Shown here one piece after another: positions 1 to 3,490 of a stretch of DNA of 5,808 nt. Every line of letters begins with the position of its first letter. The first letter of the stretch is position 1. A program made the translations under genes and the position numbers. Under the pieces are notes generated by a model. It was not told the origin of the DNA and made no database searches. It saw only the letters and a program-made list of their open reading frames with translations. The DNA comes from Candidatus Hodarchaeota archaeon (GTDB taxonomy: Archaea > Asgardarchaeota > Heimdallarchaeia > Hodarchaeales > Hodarchaeaceae): NCBI GenBank assembly GCA_016840305.1, contig JAEOSP010000471.1:1-5808 (forward strand), written 5' to 3'.

Positions 1-449
1 GTGTATCCTGCCGTACGATTCCATGGAAGACAGTTTTCGAAATCAATCAAGAATTAGGCATGAACATTGATAAAAAAGAAATAGCCGCTGCTAAATTTAA
101 TGCAGTCTCTTCTGGTGCTTATAAAGAGTTTTATAAGAAACGAGGTAAAGATGAGACCTTCGACGTGATTCGATTTCAAATGACTCGCCTAATAGCGGAT
201 TTGAATATAGGGTCCCACCCACTCTCCCAAAAAAAGGAGATTCTCGCCTATAGTCGTCGTCTTTGCAAGTTTTTACGAGTCAAAGGGATTATACCCAAAG
301 ATCCAGAAATTTACGGTCATGCTATTGTTGAGATTGCCTGTAAAAAGGTTCTAAAATCTCGAAATTTACGTACTCTTGATGATCCTCGATTAAAGAAAAA
401 ATTATCCACTGCAATTCACTATATCAAGAAACAAATTAAAACTAACTAA
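1..449 (+). CDS. TFIIB-like (TFB) cyclin-fold protein, C-terminal part (5' partial)
   Basis: The reading frame is open from the window's first full codon (position 3), so the gene almost certainly begins upstream. The ATG at 60 is internal to it and lacks a ribosome-binding site. Of 148 visible residues, 1-49 resemble the end of the first cyclin repeat of archaeal TFB/TFIIB: a Cys-Arg-Thr-Ile segment, then the Asn-Ile-Asp-Lys-Lys-Glu-Ile motif (20-26) that in TFBs reads 'DKKEIG'. Residues 54-144 resemble the second repeat: an amphipathic helix, a basic helix ending in Lys-Gly-Ile-Ile-Pro-Lys (94-99), a small-residue helix with Ala-Cys-Lys-Lys (112-115), and a final basic helix. In this family the cyclin repeats bind TBP and the BRE/TATA DNA to recruit RNA polymerase. 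The match is by eye and divergent: the usual Ala-rich 'AAAxYIA' helix is only partly kept. The zinc ribbon and B-reader would lie outside the window. Another cyclin-fold or helical DNA-binding protein is possible. Confidence 0.5.
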   Translation, partial: VSCRTIPWKTVFEINQELGMNIDKKEIAAAKFNAVSSGAYKEFYKKRGKDETFDVIRFQMTRLIADLNIGSHPLSQKKEILAYSRRLCKFLRVKGIIPKDPEIYGHAIVEIACKKVLKSRNLRTLDDPRLKKKLSTAIHYIKKQIKTN

Positions 450-500
450 TTTTCCTTCCCTCCCTCTATTTTTTTGGATATTCAATTTTTCTTTTTTGAT
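450..500 (+). terminator. Oligo-T terminator after the TFB-like gene
   Basis: Pyrimidine-rich tract directly after the stop codon, with T runs at 469-475, 486-490 and 492-497 and no clear hairpin. Archaeal RNA polymerase stops at such T runs, so this probably ends the upstream transcript and separates it from the prenyltransferase gene. Confidence 0.45.
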
Positions 501-501
501 A

Positions 502-507
502 TTTATA
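502..507 (+). promoter_or_regulatory. Possible TATA box for the UbiA-family gene
   Basis: TTTATA followed by ACC, about 40 bases before the ATG at 548. A start of transcription some 25 bases downstream (near 530) would leave a short leader that contains the GGAG at 533-536. The surroundings are T-rich, so chance matches are likely. Confidence 0.35.
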
Positions 508-547
508 ACCGAAAAGTCAGGTTGACATATATGGAGACAATTGTCAC

Positions 548-1453
548 ATGTATGCAATTAAAGAGAATGTGGATAGCGAACGACCACAAAAAAATCTCTT
601 TCATTCCTACTCAAAACTGGTTAGACCCACTGTTGTCATGATGGGATTGACAAATGGGATGGTCGGGGTAATTTATGCGGGTATAACACTTAATTCTTTA
701 CTTTATGTTATAATTGCACTTCTTTCTATTGCAGCTATTGCTGCTTTTTCTTATGGCTATAATCAACTTACTGATCTAGATGAAGATCGAATCAATGCTC
801 CTCACCGACCTTTAGTGACTGGTGAGCTCTCAATAACTGAATGCAAAGTATTCCTAGCTGTTTTATTTGCTCTTAGTGTAGTTCCTTTACTACTTTTAGG
901 TAGAATTCTTGCTTTTCTATTAATGCTTGTAGGCCCTGTATTTAGTGGCATAGTATACTCCCGATGGCGAGTAAAAAGCACAATCATTAAACCGTTCTTT
1001 GTGGCTTATGGCTGGTCTTTTGTTCCTATAATTGCTTACACTGCTATAACAGATAAGATTTCCCCTCTGTTCTTTATATTTATCCCTTTCTTCCTCTCAT
1101 TGATGTTTTTAACCACTACAATGGGTGACTTACGTGATATCAAGGGAGATAAAGATAATAAAGTTCGGACTCTTCCTGTAGTGTTTGGTATTCGGGCTGT
1201 TGTAACCAATCTTCAACTATATACTATTGTGAATTATTCTGTCCTCATTATAGGAATTATTCTCAATGTTTTACCCTTAGACGCACTTTTAGGTCTCTAT
1301 GGTGGCTACCTTCTTTTACGCTATATCAGAAACCCTGACGTTCTCACCCGTCAAAAAGGAATGAAAAAGTCACTTGCTCGTTTTTCCTGGATCACATCTA
1401 TTGGTTTAGTATGTGGAAGAATTATTGGAATTACAGTTGGAATCTTTCTATAA
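548..1453 (+). CDS. UbiA-family polyprenyl transferase
   Basis: A 301-residue integral membrane prenyltransferase, the usual length for the family. Both Asp-rich motifs that bind Mg2+ and prenyl diphosphate are intact: N72-x3-D76-x-D78-x-D80, followed by R81 and an Asn-Ala-Pro-His-Arg-Pro stretch, and D194-x2-D197-x2-G200-D201, followed by a Lys-Val-Arg-Thr-Leu-Pro stretch. Eight or nine hydrophobic helices are visible, roughly at 27-48, 51-69, 99-137, 148-167, 171-190, 221-260 and 281-301. Archaeal members include digeranylgeranylglyceryl phosphate synthase, which adds the second geranylgeranyl chain in ether-lipid synthesis, and enzymes that prenylate quinones or chlorin rings. The motif form 'NxxxDxxxDRxNxPxRP' fits the lipid enzyme and the chlorophyll-synthase-like group equally, so the substrate stays open. 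The ATG at 548 is chosen for the GGAG at 533-536, 11 bases upstream. The gene seems monocistronic, with T7 directly after the stop codon. Confidence 0.9.
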   Translation: MYAIKENVDSERPQKNLFHSYSKLVRPTVVMMGLTNGMVGVIYAGITLNSLLYVIIALLSIAAIAAFSYGYNQLTDLDEDRINAPHRPLVTGELSITECKVFLAVLFALSVVPLLLLGRILAFLLMLVGPVFSGIVYSRWRVKSTIIKPFFVAYGWSFVPIIAYTAITDKISPLFFIFIPFFLSLMFLTTTMGDLRDIKGDKDNKVRTLPVVFGIRAVVTNLQLYTIVNYSVLIIGIILNVLPLDALLGLYGGYLLLRYIRNPDVLTRQKGMKKSLARFSWITSIGLVCGRIIGITVGIFL

Positions 1454-1528
1454 TTTTTTTATTATTTTAAAATTAAAAAATTAAAATTAGTTATTTTTTA
1501 GAAAATTAAAATTAAAAAATTAGGAAAC
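1454..1528. terminator. AT-rich bidirectional termination spacer with 15-bp direct repeat
   Basis: Seventy-five bases almost without G or C between the converging ends of the prenyltransferase and a minus-strand small gene. T7 at 1454-1460 can stop plus transcripts. Several A runs (1475-1480 and 1514-1519 among them) read as T runs on the minus strand. The 15-mer AAAATTAAAAAATTA occurs at 1469-1483 and again at 1508-1522. This is low-complexity sequence, so the repeat may be simple slippage. Confidence 0.5.
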
Positions 1529-1684
1529 TTACTTATATTTTTGTAAGGTCTTAATAAGTTTAGTTGCGGTGCCTACATCTCCTTTTTTCTGAAAAAGAGC
1601 TATTAAGAATAAGAGAGAGGCCATATTATCTGAATTATCGTTTAGATTTGATACAACAGTAGAGTTTATTGCAACGGTTGCCAT
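1529..1684 (-). CDS. Small unrecognised protein, 51 aa
   Basis: Not recognised. The ATG at 1684-1682 is preceded by GAGG at 1694-1691 with six bases between, one of the best ribosome-binding sites in the window, and a TATA-like TTATAA lies at 1721-1716. The product has a polar N-terminal third rich in Asn, Ser and Asp (6-20), a hydrophobic helix (21-31, Met-Ala-Ser-Leu-Leu-Phe-Leu-Ile-Ala-Leu-Phe), a Lys-Lys-Gly-Asp turn, and an amphipathic basic helix to the end (38-51). It has no Cys, His or Trp. The hydrophobic stretch is too short for a sure membrane span, so a small helix-turn-helix bundle or protein-protein adaptor is as likely. The gene lies back to back with two small plus-strand genes, which suggests shared control. 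Codon content looks natural, but at this length chance cannot be excluded. Confidence 0.55.
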   Translation of the reverse strand: MATVAINSTVVSNLNDNSDNMASLLFLIALFQKKGDVGTATKLIKTLQKYK

Positions 1685-1690
1685 TTCAAT

Positions 1691-1694
1691 CCTC
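1691..1694 (-). promoter_or_regulatory. Ribosome-binding site of the 51-aa gene
   Basis: GAGG on the minus strand, six bases before ATG. It matches the anti-Shine-Dalgarno end of archaeal 16S rRNA and is the main support for calling this short gene. Confidence 0.55.
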
Positions 1695-1715
1695 AATAAC
1701 CTATGCTCATACTCC

Positions 1716-1721
1716 TTATAA
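1716..1721 (-). promoter_or_regulatory. TATA-like box, minus-strand small gene
   Basis: TTATAA (within CTTATAAG, itself palindromic) about 34 bases upstream of the ATG at 1684. Transcription would start near 1692, giving a very short leader around the GAGG. Confidence 0.35.
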
Positions 1722-1761
1722 GTATCTGAAAGAAGGCTCCAAAATCTGGATATTTCTTTTC

Positions 1762-1769
1762 TTTAAATA
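1762..1769 (+). promoter_or_regulatory. TATA-like box, plus-strand small-gene pair
   Basis: TTTAAATA centred about 26 bases before the ATG at 1792. This spacing predicts a transcript that starts at or next to the start codon, i.e. a leaderless mRNA, which is common in archaea. Confidence 0.4.
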
Positions 1770-1791
1770 CTGAAGGAAATAAGATACATTG

Positions 1792-1944
1792 ATGCTTATG
1801 TCCTGCAGTAACACAATTACTTTGACTGATTTTCACTCTAGCACAATACCAGCATACATTAAGAAAGACACTAATTCTGCTCTTGATACTCGCGTACTTG
1901 CCGCACTTTATTCTTACATGCAGGAAATTAGGACCGAGGATTGA
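1792..1944 (+). CDS. Small unrecognised protein, 50 aa, first of a coupled pair
   Basis: Not recognised and too short for standard ORF cut-offs. ATG codons at 1792 and 1798 are both possible, and in-frame stops just upstream (1771, 1780) limit the choice. The TATA-like box at 1762-1769 favours 1792 as a leaderless start; an AAGGA at 1773-1777 is the only Shine-Dalgarno-like sequence. The product is Ser/Thr-rich at the start (4-18), then carries a Lys-Lys-Asp turn (24-26) and a well-formed amphipathic helix from about 29 to 48 with Leu, Val, Ala and Tyr on one face and Asp, Arg, Gln and Glu on the other. It ends in Arg-Thr-Glu-Asp. The last codons contain GAGG (1936-1939), which can serve the next gene five bases after the stop, so the two are probably translationally coupled. 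A 117-aa frame on the opposite strand (1693-2046) covers the same stretch and is the competing reading. Confidence 0.5.
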   Translation: MLMSCSNTITLTDFHSSTIPAYIKKDTNSALDTRVLAALYSYMQEIRTED

Positions 1945-1949
1945 TCTAA

Positions 1950-2219
1950 TTGTTGAAAAACGACGAAGCCTATGAGATAGTAATAACTCCCCTTGTTTCT
2001 CACGAATCGAGTGATCGTATGAGGAAAGTAGAAGCCATTCAAACAAAGACCCTAACTTTCTTTCGCTATATATATGCAGCGGTTTATCATGGATATGATG
2101 CCATAATTGATGAGAAGTTCTTCTTAGATGAAGTTGAAGCTATTGCCTATTGGAATCGAGCAATTGCCAAGTTATGTATTATGGTTACCACTCCTCAATA
2201 TGCTACTGCAACCGCATAA
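1950..2219 (+). CDS. Small unrecognised helical protein, 89 aa
   Basis: Not recognised. It starts at TTG 1950 (or TTG 1953). A stop (TAA 1947-1949) lies immediately upstream, and GAGG at 1936-1939 ends ten bases before the first TTG. The first in-frame ATG would remove 23 residues. The protein is soluble-looking, acidic and helix-prone: a short beta-like segment (8-15), a charged helix (21-33) leading into an aromatic-rich helix (36-50, with Phe-Phe-Arg-Tyr-Ile-Tyr), an Asp-Glu-Lys turn, and a third helix (57-78) with a Tyr-Trp and Arg-Ala-Ile-Ala-Lys pattern. The tail is Thr/Ala-rich. Amino-acid balance, with many Glu, Asp, Ala and Tyr, is that of a real gene. The opposite-strand frame is short of acidic residues and Cys/Ser-rich, as shadows tend to be. 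It shares an operon with the 50-aa gene and ends near a T-rich convergent spacer. Confidence 0.6.
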   Translation: MLKNDEAYEIVITPLVSHESSDRMRKVEAIQTKTLTFFRYIYAAVYHGYDAIIDEKFFLDEVEAIAYWNRAIAKLCIMVTTPQYATATA

Positions 2220-2269
2220 TAAAATTAGTTTTCTATAATCTTTTTTAAAAAAAAATTTCTTTTCTCTTT
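2220..2269. terminator. Bidirectional oligo-T/oligo-A terminator between convergent genes
   Basis: T6 at 2241-2246, A9 at 2247-2255, then TTT and a pyrimidine run to 2270. Read from the left it gives T tracts after the 89-aa gene; read from the right, the nine A become nine T after the membrane-protein gene. T6A9 could also pair weakly as a hairpin. Confidence 0.5.
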
Positions 2270-3010
2270 CTACCCTGCTACTGCAGATTTGTTACTAATT
2301 CTTGATACTACAAGAAGTAGAAAGAGATATATTAAAGTAAAGACGATGCCATCTTTGAATGCTACCATAGCAGAAGAAGTTCGTTGCATAGCTATGTAAC
2401 CACTAATGGCAAACACAAAATATGCCCACAGGACATATCCGGGGTTAAGTCCACCAGCTCGTACACTGTTTCCACTGACTATGAAAGAATAGTCACTTGG
2501 GGAAGGAAGAGCTACCCCTAAACAGCAAAAAATAAGGTAAACATGAAATATAAACCCAAATGCGCCCATACCTGCAAAAATAGGAGCTGAAAGGATTAAA
2601 AATACAAATAAGGCACCAGCTCCTAACAGAGGTGCGGAAGCCACTTTGAAAGCGTCAGAGGTAGAGAAATATGGATGAAGAAGGCCGATTGTATCATTGC
2701 CTTTTTTACTACCCCAGAAGCCTAAAGAACGAGGATTTTCGTCCACAATTCCATATTTATTTTTCTCTAGCCGTTTAGCAGCATCTATATGAAGCCAAAC
2801 GTGTAAATAACGGAATGGTGCTCCTATAGCCATCATTAATTTCTTCACTGGGGGAAAGATGAAGAAAAAGAACTGGATTACCAAGTAGCTTAATAGAAAA
2901 GATAACAATGCGCTAGGCATGGCATTCACTCCACTCATAAAAGCGGTTTCATACCAATTTTGCCCTGCTGACAGAAGACCTCCAAAGATGAGGTCCAATA
3001 AACCAGACAA
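2270..3010 (-). CDS. Multi-pass membrane protein, possible degenerate M50/site-2-protease-like
   Basis: A membrane protein of 246 residues from the preferred TTG at 3010-3008. An upstream in-frame TTG at 3037 would give 255. The shorter start is favoured by GGAG at 3023-3020, nine bases upstream, and begins one base after the neighbour's stop. Numbered from 3037, hydrophobic segments lie at about 40-61, 133-154, 156-176, 199-217 and 228-246, with a polar loop at 88-130. Residues 79-83 read His-Val-Trp-Leu-His and sit at a membrane edge, followed by Ile-Asp-Ala-Ala-Lys-Arg. The arrangement recalls the HExxH zinc site of M50 proteases with the Glu replaced. Residues 177-183 (Leu-Pro-Ser-Pro-Ser-Asp-Tyr) sit where M50 proteins carry a Pro-rich 'LLPxPPLDG' motif with the third metal ligand. 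If the relation is real, the protein is a modified or inactive protease-fold member. This is a by-eye hypothesis; otherwise it is an unassigned membrane protein. Confidence 0.75.
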   Translation of the reverse strand: MSGLLDLIFGGLLSAGQNWYETAFMSGVNAMPSALLSFLLSYLVIQFFFFIFPPVKKLMMAIGAPFRYLHVWLHIDAAKRLEKNKYGIVDENPRSLGFWGSKKGNDTIGLLHPYFSTSDAFKVASAPLLGAGALFVFLILSAPIFAGMGAFGFIFHVYLIFCCLGVALPSPSDYSFIVSGNSVRAGGLNPGYVLWAYFVFAISGYIAMQRTSSAMVAFKDGIVFTLIYLFLLLVVSRISNKSAVAG

Positions 3011-3011
3011 T

Positions 3012-3296
3012 TTATTTTTCTCCAAAATCTGATACAATTAAGATTTTTCGATACTTAGCATGACCACTATGAATCACAAAATGTCGTGCATATTCACATT
3101 TTTCTTGTACTTGCATACGACGAGTTGTAGATTGTGGTAAATTGCTTAAGTCAATTTTATGTTCATCTCCACAAGGACATACTATCGTCAGATAGGTTTG
3201 TGGGGCTGTTACTATAGGAATATGGGAACGAAGCATAGAGCCATCAGTAGATGTGCTATGAATTCCTTTTTCCAGTATTTGCTGACTTTTAGCCAT
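3012..3296 (-). CDS. Small Cys/His-rich protein with CPCG motif, 94 aa
   Basis: Not recognised as a named family. The ATG at 3296-3294 is preceded by GAGGCGTGATC, which pairs with most of the 16S 3' end (GAGG, then GTGATC after one extra base), ten bases from GAGG to the start codon. Residues 1-30 are polar and probably flexible. Residues 34-90 look like a compact beta domain: Tyr-Leu-Thr-Ile-Val-Cys-Pro-Cys-Gly (35-43), H46, a linker, C67, H72, H76 and H79, then a strand Arg-Lys-Ile-Leu-Ile-Val-Ser. C40, C42, H46 and C67, with one of the later His, could bind a single zinc, as in small zinc ribbons, but the spacing CxC is unusual. The stop codon is one base before the preferred start of the membrane-protein gene, so the two are expected to be translated together and may act together at the membrane. 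Confidence 0.75.
   Translation of the reverse strand: MAKSQQILEKGIHSTSTDGSMLRSHIPIVTAPQTYLTIVCPCGDEHKIDLSNLPQSTTRRMQVQEKCEYARHFVIHSGHAKYRKILIVSDFGEK
3020..3023 (-). promoter_or_regulatory. Ribosome-binding site deciding the membrane-protein start
   Basis: GGAG within the last codons of the Cys/His gene, nine bases before TTG 3010-3008. The alternative TTG at 3037 has no such site, so this element argues for the shorter protein and for translational coupling. Confidence 0.5.
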
Positions 3297-3320
3297 TTAG
3301 ATCACGCCTCTAATTTTTGA

Positions 3321-3332
3321 TTTCTCGAGAAA
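3321..3332. repeat. Perfect 12-bp palindrome TTTCTCGAGAAA, possible operator
   Basis: The sequence equals its own reverse complement and lies 25 bases upstream of the Cys/His gene start, just before its ribosome-binding site. A second pair of the same half-sites, AGAAA at 3341-3345 and TTTCT at 3352-3356, lies nine bases further on in inverted order. Paired half-sites next to a start are typical of binding sites for dimeric regulators, though A/T-rich half-sites arise easily by chance. Confidence 0.4.
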
Positions 3333-3434
3333 AAAATGCAAGAAACTACGATTTCTGATTAGCATTTACATTCACGTACTAATTCTTCCTCCTTACGAAT
3401 ATAAAGATAAGAAAAAGTCGGATATTTGTTCTGA

Positions 3435-3443
3435 TATATAAAA
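3435..3443 (+). promoter_or_regulatory. TATA box of the surface-protein gene
   Basis: TATATAAAA is the closest match in the window to the archaeal TATA consensus. Transcription is expected to begin about 25 bases on, near 3463-3466, next to the GGAG at 3459-3462 and the mini-ORF start at 3468. Confidence 0.55.
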
Positions 3444-3467
3444 CCACAACGAAGGTAGGGAGAGTGA

Positions 3468-3485
3468 ATGGGTGTGCACCGTTGA
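3468..3485 (+). other. Five-codon leader mini-ORF overlapping the surface-gene start region
   Basis: ATG GGT GTG CAC CGT TGA (Met-Gly-Val-His-Arg). GGAG at 3459-3462 lies five bases before this ATG, whereas no start in the main gene's frame has a site at a normal distance. The stop overlaps an in-frame TTG of the main gene at 3482 (TTGA). It could serve translational coupling or attenuation, or it may be chance. Confidence 0.3.
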
Positions 3486-3490
3486 AAAAA

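Larger units (their letters stand above)
3297..3463. promoter_or_regulatory. Divergent control region between the Cys/His gene and the surface-protein gene
   Basis: About 170 bases hold signals for both directions and no convincing gene. Seen from left to right: the GAGGCGTGATC site of the minus gene (3300-3310), the 12-bp palindrome at 3321-3332, a spaced inverted repeat at 3341-3356, a minus-strand AAGGAGG (3394-3388) with only very short frames behind it, a minus-strand TATA-like TTTATATT (about 3406-3399), and the plus TATA box at 3435-3443. Confidence 0.55.

Noticed and set aside
802..987. Minus-strand 61-residue frame inside the prenyltransferase gene
   Set aside because: Antisense shadow of a well-supported gene; no ribosome-binding site or sensible composition.
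1469..1522. Repeated AAAATTAAAAAATTA as a possible CRISPR-like, origin or binding-site repeat
   Set aside because: Only two copies in low-complexity A/T sequence, no spacers of regular length, and the position between converging genes is explained by termination.
1693..2046. Minus-strand 117-residue open frame across the small-gene region, ending nine bases before the 51-aa gene
   Set aside because: Product is poor in Asp/Glu and rich in Cys, His, Ser and Arg, typical of a shadow frame in AT-rich DNA. It overlaps two plus-strand frames with better balance, and it would run over the TATA-like boxes of the divergent gap. It remains the main alternative reading.
3012..3037. TTG at 3037 as start of the membrane protein, giving a 26-base overlap with the Cys/His gene
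   Set aside because: No ribosome-binding site before it, while TTG 3010 has GGAG at nine bases; kept only as an alternative start.
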